Positions 1 to 8,906 of a DNA stretch of 61,649 bases are shown here, piece after piece; position 1 is the stretch's first letter, and each line of letters starts with the position of its first letter. Where the stretch lies: NCBI GenBank assembly GCA_026392465.1, contig JAPLCA010000010.1, forward strand, positions 1-61,649. The letters are read 5' to 3'. Both the position numbers and the translations under genes were made by a program. Under the pieces are notes generated by a model. The model searched no databases, had not been told where the DNA came from, and worked only from the letters and a program-made list of their open reading frames with translations. Source of the stretch: Propionibacteriales bacterium. GTDB lineage: Bacteria; Actinomycetota; Actinomycetes; Propionibacteriales; Nocardioidaceae.

Positions 1-300
1 CTCGGGCTCGTCGAAGGAGACCCGCACGTGCGACTGCGCCGCGAGGTTGTACACCTCATCCGGCGCGATCTCGTACATCAACGACACCAGCCGGGCCCCG
101 TCGGACTGGTCCCCGTAGTGCAGGAACAACTTCGTCGCAGGGTCGTGCGGGTCCTGGTACAGGTGGTCGATGCGCGACGTGTTGAACGTCGACGCCCGAC
201 GGATCAGGCCATGGACCTCATAGCCCTTGCCCAGCAGCAACTCGGCCAGGTACGAACCGTCCTGGCCGGTGATGCCGGTGATCAACGCGCGCTTAGTCAT
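1..300 (-). CDS. gmd: GDP-mannose 4,6-dehydratase, 5' part (cut by window edge)
   Basis: The first 100 codons are present; the gene runs off the left edge. The product converts GDP-D-mannose to GDP-4-keto-6-deoxymannose, the precursor of GDP-fucose and GDP-rhamnose type sugars. Visible signatures are the extended-SDR nucleotide motif GITGQDG at residues 9-15, the [15 protein letters not shown] stretch typical of Gmd at about 34-48, and NLAAQSHV, which is characteristic of the family. It is the last visible gene of the minus-strand polysaccharide locus and is separated from the upstream glycosyltransferase by 87 bases carrying an AT-rich inverted repeat. The family assignment is firm; the C-terminal catalytic YxxxK lies outside the window. 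Confidence 0.95.
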   Translation of the reverse strand, partial: MTKRALITGITGQDGSYLAELLLGKGYEVHGLIRRASTFNTSRIDHLYQDPHDPATKLFLHYGDQSDGARLVSLMYEIAPDEVYNLAAQSHVRVSFDEPE

Positions 301-345
301 TGCGTCATTCAATCTGCCGTGCGAGCGCAGCGCACCGACCTTTCA

Positions 346-371
346 CAAAAGTGAGAATTGACACACTTTTG
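346..371. promoter_or_regulatory. AT-rich inverted repeat upstream of gmd
   Basis: CAAAAGTG and CACTTTTG form perfect 8-base inverted arms separated by 10 bases, within an unusually AT-rich stretch about 46 bases upstream of the gmd start. It could be an operator for gmd or a weak terminator for the preceding glycosyltransferase gene. There is no U-rich tail on the minus strand, so an operator is slightly favoured (inference). Confidence 0.35.
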
Positions 372-387
372 AGCCAATTGAATCACA

Positions 388-1254
388 TCATCCCAATCTG
401 ACCCAGTCTCCCTCAGGCTGGCGCCAGGAGATCAGTGGGTAGTTGCCCGGGATCTTGCTGCGGATGTTCCGGCTGGGTCCAGGGGTCACGGGCAGCACGC
501 TGAGCGCCTCGTGCATGCCCGCGCGGAAGCGGCCACCACGGACGGGGGGAAGCAAGAAGCCGTCTGCTTCGGCGTTGTAGCGATCCATCGCGTCGGAGAG
601 GTGGTCACCGTGGAACCTGAATCCTCCGAGATGCGCAGCCACGATCGACAGGTCGGCATGCTGCGCGAACTGTGTCCACAGAAACAAGTCACCAGCGAGG
701 CGAAAACTCTTCAGTCGTTCGAGGTCCACCCTGTCCAAGAGTTCGCGAGACCAGAAGGTGGATTCTTGCTGGATGGATCCGCCGCGTCCGCGAGGGCCGT
801 AGTGACCTGATCGGATGAGACTCCGCCGGTAGGCGAACGGTACTCTCGAGGCGACGACCGCGCCTTCAGCGTTGTACAGCGTCCTCGTCCCGGTGAGCCA
901 CCGGGCCCCGAACCGCTCGAAGCACGTTCGTACGACCTCGAGGCACTGATCGGAATAGTAATCGCCGGCGTTGATGTAGGCGACGACGTCTCCGGACCCT
1001 GCGCGCAAGCCCTTGACGAGGGCGTCGTACATCCCTTGGTCCGGCTCACTCAGGATGCGAAGACTCGCGTTGGGCTGTTCGATCCATGCCTCATGAGCTG
1101 CCTCCACAGTGCGGTCCGACGAAGCTCCGTCAACGACCGTGTAATCGATGTGCACCGAGGGGTCTTGAAGTACAGACTGGCGTGCAACCGAGCGCACGGT
1201 CTCACCGATCCACTCTGCGGCGTTCCAGCAGGGAGTGACGATCTGAAATCTCAT
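388..1254 (-). CDS. family 2 glycosyltransferase
   Basis: 288 aa GT-A fold transferase that would add one sugar of the exported polysaccharide repeat at the inner membrane face. The N-terminus reads RFQIVTPCWNAAEW, followed by VDGASSDRTVEA, the usual GT2 nucleotide-binding signature, and YINAGDYY, in which NAGD occupies the metal-binding DxD position. I start at the ATG at 1254, with GAAGGA about 9 bases upstream, rather than at an in-frame ATG 23 codons earlier, because GT2 homology begins directly at that methionine. It lies downstream of the MptE-like gene in the same strand and locus. Donor and acceptor cannot be read from sequence. Confidence 0.88.
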   Translation of the reverse strand: MRFQIVTPCWNAAEWIGETVRSVARQSVLQDPSVHIDYTVVDGASSDRTVEAAHEAWIEQPNASLRILSEPDQGMYDALVKGLRAGSGDVVAYINAGDYYSDQCLEVVRTCFERFGARWLTGTRTLYNAEGAVVASRVPFAYRRSLIRSGHYGPRGRGGSIQQESTFWSRELLDRVDLERLKSFRLAGDLFLWTQFAQHADLSIVAAHLGGFRFHGDHLSDAMDRYNAEADGFLLPPVRGGRFRAGMHEALSVLPVTPGPSRNIRSKIPGNYPLISWRQPEGDWVRLG

Positions 1255-1348
1255 CGAAAGTATTCCTTCAGTGACCTCTGCCTGTGACGGCGTGAGGATC
1301 CGGATGGGGCGCGGGGGCGTCATCGTGGTAAGCGAAGATCGTCGGCGC

Positions 1349-2233
1349 CTAAGCGAGGTGCGTGGCGAGATCTACGCGGGGGAAGACGCGCAAAGCGCCG
1401 TCAACGGTCGCGTCGACGATACGGCGGCCGTCGTTCTCGAAGGCTTTGCGTGCGAGACTATAGGCGATCTCGGACGTCTCGAGGTCCGGGAGCTGCCACC
1501 GATACCCGGGGCCGAAGTACCGTGGATCGAAGTGATTCTCGTCATCGGAGTCGGACTCGACCAGCTGATGTGCGGGACCAGTGCTTGCAAATCGATGATC
1601 CACCCCGACGAGCACCACCTCGGTGAAACCCATGAAGTAGGCAAGTTGCATAGCCACGAAAGTGACAGTGGCGCCTTCCCACAAGCCGAACCGGACATCG
1701 CCGTAGAACCCGGGAGCTCTGTCGTTCAACAGGAAGTACGTCTCGGTCGTCCGAGATCCGATGTGATCGGCGTTTCCAAGGGTGGTGAACAGCGGACTTC
1801 TCACGCGAGCGAGCTCTGACCCGGACTGCTCGGCAACGTACTTGTTGACGGCGACGTGGTAAGTGGTGTCGAACCCCCATTCGTCGAACGCGAGATAGAC
1901 GCGATTCAATCCGAAGGTCACTTCGTCCTTGAAGAGCCGAACATCGGTCTTGCGCAGACTGGGACCATTGCCGATGATCACGCAACGCTCTCCGTGGTGC
2001 GAGTCGCGGAGATCTGCGAGGGAGCGCTCCTGGCTGGCCAGGATCGGCGTACGAGAACGTAGGTCCGCATAGCGGCGTCGCACGCGTCGCGCTTGGAGGC
2101 GAGGTGCCACCTCGTCGGCGACCCAGGTGGCGAAAGGGGTCCCTACAGTATCGGCCAATTTCGTGAAGCGCTGTGTGGGATAGGCGCTCTTCCCGGAGAT
2201 GGTCGGAGCGCCGTCGATCTGTCGTCGATTCAT
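1349..2233 (-). CDS. MptE-like / DUF115-type protein of the polysaccharide locus
   Basis: 294 aa soluble protein. VIIGNGPSL at residues 86-93 is the hallmark glycine-rich loop of the MptE-like (DUF115) family, and VLVGVDHRF is the second typical segment. Archaeal MptE transfers pyrophosphate to a pterin, but members inside surface-polysaccharide clusters, as here, are thought to make or transfer an unusual glycan substituent; their substrates are mostly unknown. Its ATG shares one base with the stop of the upstream polymerase gene (TGATG), so the two are translationally coupled. The family call is good; the function in this locus is inference. Confidence 0.75.
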   Translation of the reverse strand: MNRRQIDGAPTISGKSAYPTQRFTKLADTVGTPFATWVADEVAPRLQARRVRRRYADLRSRTPILASQERSLADLRDSHHGERCVIIGNGPSLRKTDVRLFKDEVTFGLNRVYLAFDEWGFDTTYHVAVNKYVAEQSGSELARVRSPLFTTLGNADHIGSRTTETYFLLNDRAPGFYGDVRFGLWEGATVTFVAMQLAYFMGFTEVVLVGVDHRFASTGPAHQLVESDSDDENHFDPRYFGPGYRWQLPDLETSEIAYSLARKAFENDGRRIVDATVDGALRVFPRVDLATHLA

Positions 2234-3699
2234 CAGTGTGCAGTCCAGTTCTTATTGCCTCGGAGAATCAGTGACATCTGCTCGGCCCCACGCTTCCTGT
2301 CCGCGCTGACCTTTGACGCTGTTCCGTCAGGGGGCAAGGTCGGCTCGACCCGTCCAAACAGCATCAGCCATAGCGCGACGATGAATGGTACGTGTCCATA
2401 CCCAGGGGCGATCATCACCTCGGAAGCGCCGGAAGCGATTGCGCCGAGGAGTGCTGTTGTTCCGATGCGGGCATCCAGGTGCGTGGCGAAGTCTCTGCGC
2501 CATCCCATGAGTGCGTAGACACAGAGGCCCAGAAGGCTGAGAAAGCCGAGAAGCCCGCCGTCGAAGAGCTGCTGGAGTCCAGTGTTGTGGACGCTGGCAG
2601 CGAGCGGTTCTGAGTATCCGCCCGAGAATAGGTCACTGTAAGTCGCCGATGCCCCCGACGTTCTTTGTCCGGCGGATCCGAAGCCGAACAACTTGTGGAT
2701 CACGTCGAGGTGGCTCTCGTTCCAGTAGGTCCAGGCGTTGTCCCAGATGATCGACCGTCCGTTGAGCGTCGAGTCGCCGCCATCGGCACGATCTCGGAAC
2801 TGCGGGAGCACAGCGCTCGCGACCTCGAGCGCTGGACGAACGACCGCGTTCTGCATGTGCGGAAAGATCGCCCACAGTGACAGGACCGCGACGGGCAGTG
2901 GGACAGCGACTCTCATCAGCAACCGTGGGCGAAGCATCGACAGTCCACCGAGGGTGAGCGCGAGAAGCAGCGGGATCCGGCTGCCAGCCTGGACGAGCAC
3001 GGCGACGGCGACGACGGAGGCGGTAGCGCGATAGACCAGCCTCCACCCGATCTTGTCGTGCAAGGCGATCGCTGCCGCGAGAAAGATCGCGGCCATGACT
3101 GGCCCGGTCTGGATCGAACTTCCGAGCGGGAAGAACACGCGGACGTCACCAGTCGCTAGGTCGAGTCCGCCGGTCCTTGAAGCCGCAGACGGTGATGATA
3201 CTCCCGCCATGTACATAAGGAAGTTGGCAACGAGAAATAGCCCGACTCCGTCGATGAGTGACGTGACCGCGTTAGCCCGTGGGAAGCGAGTTGCCACCCG
3301 ATAACCAAGAAGCAAGATCGCTGAGCCCAGCAAGATGTACTGATGCGTCGAGTTGACGACTATCGGGACCGTGCACGCTCCGACGACAAGAGCCAGCAGA
3401 AGAGGCGCTACGCGTCCTTCGCGTGGTCGGAGCGTCATCACCAGGAGACCCGCGAGGGGGAGCAGAGTGAGCGTGCCCAGAAAAGGTTGCAGGCCGTAGG
3501 TCACTGGTGCGAGCAGCGCGGGCCAGACGATGTGTGTCGCGCGGCCCTCCAACCTGCCCACCTCCGCGCGTGCCGCGAGGAAGAAGAGCAAGCCGACCAC
3601 AGCGATTGCGGTGAGAGCCGTCGCCGTAGCGGCCGTGGGCGTGAAGAGAGCGACCACGACTGCGAAGCCGAAGCCAGCGACGATCACTGCCTGTCGCAA
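2233..3699 (-). CDS. O-antigen ligase/polymerase-like membrane protein (Wzy type)
   Basis: 488 aa polytopic membrane protein with roughly 10-12 hydrophobic helices and one large extracytoplasmic loop (about residues 290-375) that includes GFGSAGQRTSGA. This layout is that of Wzy polymerases and O-antigen ligases, which join undecaprenyl-PP-linked repeat units outside the membrane. The position beside a Wzx flippase and several glycosyltransferases supports polymerase. Sequence conservation in this family is low, so the call rests on topology and context. The upstream gene ends about 60 bases away and the downstream MptE-like gene overlaps it by one base. Confidence 0.75.
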   Translation of the reverse strand: MRQAVIVAGFGFAVVVALFTPTAATATALTAIAVVGLLFFLAARAEVGRLEGRATHIVWPALLAPVTYGLQPFLGTLTLLPLAGLLVMTLRPREGRVAPLLLALVVGACTVPIVVNSTHQYILLGSAILLLGYRVATRFPRANAVTSLIDGVGLFLVANFLMYMAGVSSPSAASRTGGLDLATGDVRVFFPLGSSIQTGPVMAAIFLAAAIALHDKIGWRLVYRATASVVAVAVLVQAGSRIPLLLALTLGGLSMLRPRLLMRVAVPLPVAVLSLWAIFPHMQNAVVRPALEVASAVLPQFRDRADGGDSTLNGRSIIWDNAWTYWNESHLDVIHKLFGFGSAGQRTSGASATYSDLFSGGYSEPLAASVHNTGLQQLFDGGLLGFLSLLGLCVYALMGWRRDFATHLDARIGTTALLGAIASGASEVMIAPGYGHVPFIVALWLMLFGRVEPTLPPDGTASKVSADRKRGAEQMSLILRGNKNWTAH

Positions 3700-3760
3700 G
3701 GGAACCCTCCGTCAGTCTTCGCGGTGATGTCTTCATGAGTTCTGTGAGCCATCGGTCCAT

Positions 3761-4309
3761 CTAGACTAGTCGGCGCAGCGGTTCGGCTGGGATGCCTGCG
3801 ATGAACTGACCGGCCACCACGTCCGAAGCCACGACCGCGCCAGCTCCCACGATCACGTTGTCGCCGATGCTGACGCCGCCCAGGATGATCGCACCGGCGC
3901 CGATGAAGCATCCCTTTCCGATGCGAATGTCCCGTCCGTCTGCAGGCACCTCAGCGACTCCCAGGTCCGGCTGAAGAGATGCGCGGCGACCGTTGACGAA
4001 TCTGTGCATCCCAGTGAGCACATAGCACCCGTGAGAGAACAAGGTGTCGTCACCAATGTGGACGTGACCGGACACGAGGTTGAAGGTCGTGTCCATGAGC
4101 GAGACGCGCTGACCGCAATGCAGTCGTCTGGAGTCGCCATGGATGTAGGAGTGATCGACGTGCCGGAAGCCGGCGCGGACTCCTAGGAAGACAACGGGGC
4201 TCAGGAGCGTTCGGATCCAGCGAGGTCGGAGCGGGTGCTCGCGTCTCCAAGGATTCATCAACTGCGATGATCCGGATATCAACCAGCGGTCACGAATTCT
4301 CTTGAGCAT
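3761..4309 (-). CDS. hexapeptide-repeat acyltransferase (WcaF/LbH type)
   Basis: About 182 aa. The C-terminal half is built of imperfect [LIV]-G-x4 hexapeptides (HIGDDTLF, RIGKGCFIGAGAIILGG, SIGDNVIVGAGAVVASDV) that fold as a left-handed beta-helix, ending in the typical GIPAEPLR. Such enzymes O- or N-acetylate sugars of capsule or exopolysaccharide with acetyl-CoA. I choose the ATG at 4309 (MLKRIRDRW), 20 bases inside the end of the flippase gene; an in-frame ATG at 4357 would add 16 residues of unlikely composition. It decorates the repeat unit made by the neighbouring transferases (inference). Confidence 0.85.
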   Translation of the reverse strand: MLKRIRDRWLISGSSQLMNPWRREHPLRPRWIRTLLSPVVFLGVRAGFRHVDHSYIHGDSRRLHCGQRVSLMDTTFNLVSGHVHIGDDTLFSHGCYVLTGMHRFVNGRRASLQPDLGVAEVPADGRDIRIGKGCFIGAGAIILGGVSIGDNVIVGAGAVVASDVVAGQFIAGIPAEPLRRLV

Positions 4310-5726
4310 CCCTGGCCTCGTTTCTGCTGTGCGGCGGTGGACGAAGTCTCCTGACAACCAGGAAGAAGGCTGTCGTCTGGATGAGGAGGCATGTCACGTG
4401 CGACACGACCTGCAGTTGGACGGACGCTGCCATGGTCACGACCGACTGCGCTGTCGCCGTGGCGACTAGGAGACATGCGGGTGTGAGCGGGAAGGCTGAC
4501 CGGATCATTGCCGACGCTTCGGGAGCGAGGCGTGTCGCCACAACGAGCATGAGCAGGTACCCCACGATCGTGGCGGATACTGCGCCCCACCCGCCGAAGT
4601 GAGGGATCAGGGCGACGTTGAGGGAGATGTTGGCAGCGGCGCCAGTCGCTGATGCTCGCCAGACTCCACTCGTCCTGCCGATAGTGAGCGATAGAAGATT
4701 GACTGGAATGAAGTACAGCCCGTAGGCGAGCTGCGACAGGACCAGAGGTCCCAGGAACTGGTAGGCCTCCGAGTACTCTTCCCGGAAGAGCAGCGGTTGC
4801 AAGACCGTCGTCCCGGCCATGAAGAGCGAAAACAGCATGACGTTGATAGCTGCGTGTGCTCTGATTCCGCGGTCCACAGACGTTGCGCTCATCTTTACGT
4901 ACCAAGGCATCAGGGCGCGGTTGAGCTCCATGAGGACGAGACCGAGGACTGTCGCACACTGGTACGCAAGGCTGTACAAGCCCGTGAGCGCTGCTCCGCC
5001 GAGGGCGAGAAGAATCCAACGGTCGGCGAACGTCAGGGCCCACATCATCAGCTGATGCGGAACTAGGGGGAGCGTCAGCGAGAGCGGCTCGCGAAGACGC
5101 GGTGCGTGCCACCGGGGCCTGCAGAGGACGAGTCCCAGGCAGTAGGTGACCGCGGCCGCCCCGACTGCCGCGAAGCACCATCCCTCGACGCCGAGGTCGA
5201 GCCCGATGACGAGGAGGAGAGTAAGACCTGACTGTGCCGCGATCGAAAGAACCGATACCAGGACGAAGGGGCCCAACCGGTGTCGCGCTCGGAGGGTGGG
5301 CAGGAGTGCCGAGTAGTTCGATGCGCTGAGCGCTGCGGCAAGGGTCGCTGCGCCGAGTGCCCAGGACGGCACGCCGAAGATCTCGAAATGGATCAGCAGC
5401 AGTGCGCTCGCCAAGACCAGTGCGACACCGGGTACGAGGAAGAAGAGGTAGGAGAGAACCCTCTGGACGATCTCATGCGACTGTTCCAAGACCGTCGACC
5501 TGAAGACGAAGATCTCAAGGCTCAGACCCGCAGCGGCCGTCAGCAAAGCAACTAGCGCGGAGAGGACGGAGACGACTCCGTACTCCGCCGGCGTCAGAGC
5601 GATGATGAGAAATGGCAGCAGTACGAAGGCTACGGCTCGCTGAGCAAGTGCGAGGCCTACGTAGACGCCGGCCTCGACGCTGGTCCGACTGACGCGCGAG
5701 ATTCCTCTGCCCTCAGCGATCCGCAT
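4290..5726 (-). CDS. polysaccharide flippase, Wzx/MOP superfamily
   Basis: 478 aa integral membrane protein with about 12-14 predicted helices, alternating with short polar loops, of the RfbX/Wzx type. It would move the undecaprenyl-pyrophosphate repeat unit across the membrane before polymerisation. The start near SRVSRTSVEAGVYVGLALAQRAVAF gives the usual amphipathic N-terminal segment followed by helix 1. It sits between the SMP-30-like gene and the acyltransferase, and its 3' end overlaps the acyltransferase start. Together with the Wzy-like gene it indicates a Wzx/Wzy-dependent pathway instead of an ABC export route. Confidence 0.85.
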   Translation of the reverse strand: MRIAEGRGISRVSRTSVEAGVYVGLALAQRAVAFVLLPFLIIALTPAEYGVVSVLSALVALLTAAAGLSLEIFVFRSTVLEQSHEIVQRVLSYLFFLVPGVALVLASALLLIHFEIFGVPSWALGAATLAAALSASNYSALLPTLRARHRLGPFVLVSVLSIAAQSGLTLLLVIGLDLGVEGWCFAAVGAAAVTYCLGLVLCRPRWHAPRLREPLSLTLPLVPHQLMMWALTFADRWILLALGGAALTGLYSLAYQCATVLGLVLMELNRALMPWYVKMSATSVDRGIRAHAAINVMLFSLFMAGTTVLQPLLFREEYSEAYQFLGPLVLSQLAYGLYFIPVNLLSLTIGRTSGVWRASATGAAANISLNVALIPHFGGWGAVSATIVGYLLMLVVATRLAPEASAMIRSAFPLTPACLLVATATAQSVVTMAASVQLQVVSHVTCLLIQTTAFFLVVRRLRPPPHSRNEARDAQENS

Positions 5727-5732
5727 CGACGC

Positions 5733-6548
5733 TCACAAGACCTTCGTGAACACGGAGCCGCGAGCGTCTTCGTCGAGCGATGGAACGGCGGACCCCGCCG
5801 TTGTCACGACGACGGTCGACGGGCAGCCTGTGCTGAAGGCCAGACTCGTCACCATTGGATGAGGCACTTCCCACGAAGGGAGGGGTCTCCCGTCCGAGGT
5901 GAAGCGACGAACCTCGCCGGAACCCCAGAACGCCACGTGGACCCTGCCTTCGGCATCGATGGCCAGCCCGTCCGGTTCCTCTCCCGTCGCGACGCTGATC
6001 CAGACCGTTCTTCGGACTGGGTCGTCGTCGAGCGACAACGTGTCGATCGATCCCGACAGGGAATCGACATACAGCGCAGTCGTGTCGTCGATCCATGCCA
6101 GGCCGTTCGAGATGCCGATGCCGCTGATTACCGGCTGGAGTGATCGTGCGGCGGGGTCGTACCTGTACAACGACGCCTCGTCTCGGGCCCCGGTCATCGA
6201 CATGGTTCCAATGAAGATCTCTCCACCGGGAGAGATGGAGCCATCGTTGAATCGGATGCTGGGAGGGAAGTCGCACGACGTGAGTGGCGTGAGCTGGTCG
6301 CGATTCCACGCGTACTCAAAGAGCGCGTTGCGTGAGGCTACGATCGAGCGGTGGCCGTCGAGTGGCAAGGCGGCGGTGACGAAATCCAAAGGTAGGTGGC
6401 GAGATTCGATCTGCGTCGGTCTCACCGGATCCCAGCGAGAGATCGTTGCGCCGAGAATGTCGACCCACTGGAACAACTTCTCCTCGGTCACCCAGCGCGG
6501 TGACTCGAACAGGTAGCCGTGGCCGCCCGGGACGGCCGTCCAGCTCAT
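5733..6548 (-). CDS. SMP-30/gluconolactonase-like beta-propeller
   Basis: 271 aa six-bladed propeller of the SMP-30/gluconolactonase/LRE family, which open sugar lactones with a divalent metal. The expected metal ligands are visible: E15 in FESPRW, N148 in ISNGLAW and D193 in EPDGLAID, plus FNDG at about 100-103. The ATG at 6548 overlaps the stop of the preceding SDR (ATGA), which fixes the start; an ATG five codons upstream is less likely. Coupling to an SDR, a D-2-hydroxyacid dehydrogenase and a CMP-sugar synthetase suggests that it processes an aldonic-acid or lactone intermediate of an unusual activated sugar acid (inference). Confidence 0.82.
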   Translation of the reverse strand: MSWTAVPGGHGYLFESPRWVTEEKLFQWVDILGATISRWDPVRPTQIESRHLPLDFVTAALPLDGHRSIVASRNALFEYAWNRDQLTPLTSCDFPPSIRFNDGSISPGGEIFIGTMSMTGARDEASLYRYDPAARSLQPVISGIGISNGLAWIDDTTALYVDSLSGSIDTLSLDDDPVRRTVWISVATGEEPDGLAIDAEGRVHVAFWGSGEVRRFTSDGRPLPSWEVPHPMVTSLAFSTGCPSTVVVTTAGSAVPSLDEDARGSVFTKVL

Positions 6549-7273
6549 TCGGTCCCCAAGCACGCAGAAGCGCCGCCGTCGACGATCATGGTTGATCCGG
6601 TGATGAAGCTCGCTTCAGGGCCTGCCAGAAAGCTCACGGCGGCAGCGATCTCATCAGGAGTTCCGATGCGCCGCAGGGGAGTGCGGGACTCGAGGATCGA
6701 ACGACGTTCACGCGCCACTTCCTCGCCCCAACGGGCGAACCCCTCCTGCAGCTTGGCGGTGTCGATCGCTCCAGGCCGGACGGCGTTGACGCGCACGGTG
6801 GGACCGAGGTCGATCGCGGCTGACCGGACCCAGCCCTCAAGAGCTGCTTTCGAGGTGGCGTATGCGTTTATGCCGGCTGTCGTGGCGCTCGCGTGGACAG
6901 AGCTGACTACGACGACCGATCCGCGTTCACGGCTCAAATTCTCTCGCGTCGCATGGACGAGGCTGTCCGCTGCGAGAACGTTGACGCGCATGGTTTCGAC
7001 AAACGTCGCGTAGGGCGTGTCGCCCGCAGAGGCCATGGGTTGGACGGCGGCATTGTGGACCACAGCCGCGAGGGGGTGCTGAGAGCTAATCTCCGCCGCC
7101 GCCTGCCGGAGGCCACCCAGATCGCCGATGTCGATGTCGATCCACTGGTCGACATCGGTGCATGCATTCCGGTCGAACCCGATCACGACACGACCATCGC
7201 TACGGAAACGGGAACAGATGGAGCGGCCTATCCCACCTGCTGCGCCCGTCACAATGACCGCGGGACGACTCAT
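6545..7273 (-). CDS. SDR family oxidoreductase of the polysaccharide locus
   Basis: 242 aa classical short-chain dehydrogenase. TGAAGGIG at residues 9-16 binds NAD(P), NAA sits at 74-76, the catalytic serine is in VVSSVH (124/125) and the YxxxK pair is Y138/K142. The end has the usual ITGSTMIVDGG. The ATG overlaps the stop of the upstream dehydrogenase gene (ATGA) and its own stop overlaps the SMP-30-like start, so the four-gene block 5733-8882 is translationally coupled. The substrate is probably a keto group on a sugar or sugar acid precursor (inference). Confidence 0.9.
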   Translation of the reverse strand: MSRPAVIVTGAAGGIGRSICSRFRSDGRVVIGFDRNACTDVDQWIDIDIGDLGGLRQAAAEISSQHPLAAVVHNAAVQPMASAGDTPYATFVETMRVNVLAADSLVHATRENLSRERGSVVVVSSVHASATTAGINAYATSKAALEGWVRSAAIDLGPTVRVNAVRPGAIDTAKLQEGFARWGEEVARERRSILESRTPLRRIGTPDEIAAAVSFLAGPEASFITGSTMIVDGGASACLGTE

Positions 7274-8211
7274 GACGGTGACACCATCTCGAGAAGCAGC
7301 TCCACTGCGCGGGCGCTCGCTCGCTCTACGCCCTGACGTGTGTTGGACCCGTTGTGCGCGCCCAGGATGACGTTGTCGAACCTTCGCAGGGGACTGTCTG
7401 CGGGCAGCGGCTCGACCTCGAAGACATCGAGCCCCGCCCCGGCCAGCCGTTCCTCGACAAGCGCCACAGCGAGCGCGGCTTCGTCGACCACTGGGCCTCG
7501 GGCGACGTTGACGAGGAAGGCGTCCTTCCGCATCGACCTCAGAGCAGAAGAATCGATGAGGTGGAGGGTCTCGTCGGTGAGGGGGCAGGTGAGAACGACG
7601 AACCTGGACCGTGGCAAAAGATCATCGAGCGCTGGAACCATGGTCGCACCGTCCGGACAAGTACCTGTCGGAGCGTAAGGATCGAACGCCACGACCGTCA
7701 TGCCGAAACCGAGTGCGCGCTGGGCCACCGCTCGCCCGATGTCGCCCAGGCCTACGATGCCGATGGTCGAACCGGCGAGAGAGATCCCTTCCCGCTTCGG
7801 CCAAGCGCCTTCTCGGACGGATGCATCGACGAGGTGATGTCCGCGCGCGAGCAATAAGACGTAGGCGAAGGCGCTGTCAGCCACTTCGCCACCGAACACG
7901 CCCGGGGTGTTTCGTACCTCCACTCCGTGGCTGGCTGCCGCTCCGTGGTCGACAGAGTCCATACCGATACCCCAGCGCACGAGAGCACGCAGGTCTGGAC
8001 TCGACTCGAAAAAGGCCCGGGACAGCTCGTCGTCCCCTGCGATCATCCCCACGACGTCAGTCATCATGGGGGCGAGATCGGACGCGCTGAACTGCTGACC
8101 TCTCAGTTCGGGCGAGACAACCTCGAACCCAGCGGCCTCGAGTCGACCGCGGTGAACCGGCAGTTCCTCCTGCATCTGCGCGCAGGTGATGAGGATGCGA
8201 GGCTTCTTCAT
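7270..8211 (-). CDS. D-isomer-specific 2-hydroxyacid dehydrogenase
   Basis: 313 aa NAD-dependent enzyme of the phosphoglycerate dehydrogenase family. The Rossmann motif GLGDIG is at 154-159; the catalytic set is R238 (NVARGPVVDE), E265 (DVFEVEP) and H286 (GAHNGSNT). It lacks the C-terminal ACT/ASB regulatory region of true SerA, so housekeeping serine synthesis is unlikely. The start at 8211 is fixed by an ATGA overlap with the cytidylyltransferase stop; the open frame extends 84 codons further up, but only inside the other gene. It probably oxidises or reduces a 2-hydroxy acid in making the CMP-linked sugar acid (inference). Confidence 0.88.
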   Translation of the reverse strand: MKKPRILITCAQMQEELPVHRGRLEAAGFEVVSPELRGQQFSASDLAPMMTDVVGMIAGDDELSRAFFESSPDLRALVRWGIGMDSVDHGAAASHGVEVRNTPGVFGGEVADSAFAYVLLLARGHHLVDASVREGAWPKREGISLAGSTIGIVGLGDIGRAVAQRALGFGMTVVAFDPYAPTGTCPDGATMVPALDDLLPRSRFVVLTCPLTDETLHLIDSSALRSMRKDAFLVNVARGPVVDEAALAVALVEERLAGAGLDVFEVEPLPADSPLRRFDNVILGAHNGSNTRQGVERASARAVELLLEMVSPS

Positions 8212-8882
8212 CGACGCTCGAAGAGGTCGGATCTGATGATGGCCTCGGCCAGCCGGAACTCTGACTCGATGTCGATGTCGACTGCTTCGAGGCTGTCGAC
8301 TTCGAGCACTCCAGGCCTTCGACCGACCCGGTTGCCCGTCGCGATGAGCGACGCCTTGTCGAAGACGTAGAAGCACGAGTTCTCGAGATACACAGGGCTC
8401 AGGTCCTGCGTGCGTGCCAGGACTGCGGGGTCGTGGTTGATGGGCGCGAGCTCCGGCGTCCAAAGACGGCCCTGGATTCGCGTGACGCCGAAGACCGAGT
8501 CGTTGGAGCCATCTTCGAAGAAGCGCCGGATCGCAGCATCGAAGGTCTCTGGTCGCACGAACGGGTTGGTGGAGTGCGTCTGGAGGATGCTCGTCTCTGA
8601 GGCGTGCTGGATCGTGTTCCTCAGAACCTCATTCATGGGGGTGTGGCCGTCACGAAGGTGGGGGGGGCGCTCTACGAGTTTGACAGTGGGGAACGCCGCA
8701 GCCGCGTCCTCCATGATCACCGGGCTGTCGGTGTCGATGATGACCTCGCTGACGTGCTCGCTACGCAGAAGAGCTTGGACGACGTGGTGATACAACGGCA
8801 TCGTCCCGAGGACCCGGTAGTTCTTGCCGGGGACCCGTTCGCTGGAATGGCGCATGGGGACCACAGCGGACACGTTGTTCAT
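8208..8882 (-). CDS. acylneuraminate cytidylyltransferase family (CMP-sugar synthetase)
   Basis: 224 aa. The N-terminus VVPMRHSSERVPGKN carries the R-x8-GK nucleotide-binding signature of NeuA/KdsB enzymes, which activate 2-keto-3-deoxy sugar acids as CMP derivatives. TDSPVIM and QTHSTNPFVRPETFD are further family segments. No NeuB-type condensing enzyme is visible in the window; instead the gene is coupled to a 2-hydroxyacid dehydrogenase, an SDR and an SMP-30-like lactonase. It therefore probably activates something other than standard sialic acid (inference). It begins at the ATG at 8882, 24 bases after the GT2 gene that precedes it. Confidence 0.87.
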   Translation of the reverse strand: MNNVSAVVPMRHSSERVPGKNYRVLGTMPLYHHVVQALLRSEHVSEVIIDTDSPVIMEDAAAAFPTVKLVERPPHLRDGHTPMNEVLRNTIQHASETSILQTHSTNPFVRPETFDAAIRRFFEDGSNDSVFGVTRIQGRLWTPELAPINHDPAVLARTQDLSPVYLENSCFYVFDKASLIATGNRVGRRPGVLEVDSLEAVDIDIESEFRLAEAIIRSDLFERR

Positions 8883-8906
8883 GGTTTGGAGGCTCCTTGG
8901 GACAAG

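Noticed and set aside
6545..7273. 3-oxoacyl-ACP reductase (FabG) of fatty acid synthesis
   Set aside because: SDR motifs would allow it, but coupling to CMP-sugar and lactonase genes in a glycan locus makes a sugar role more likely.
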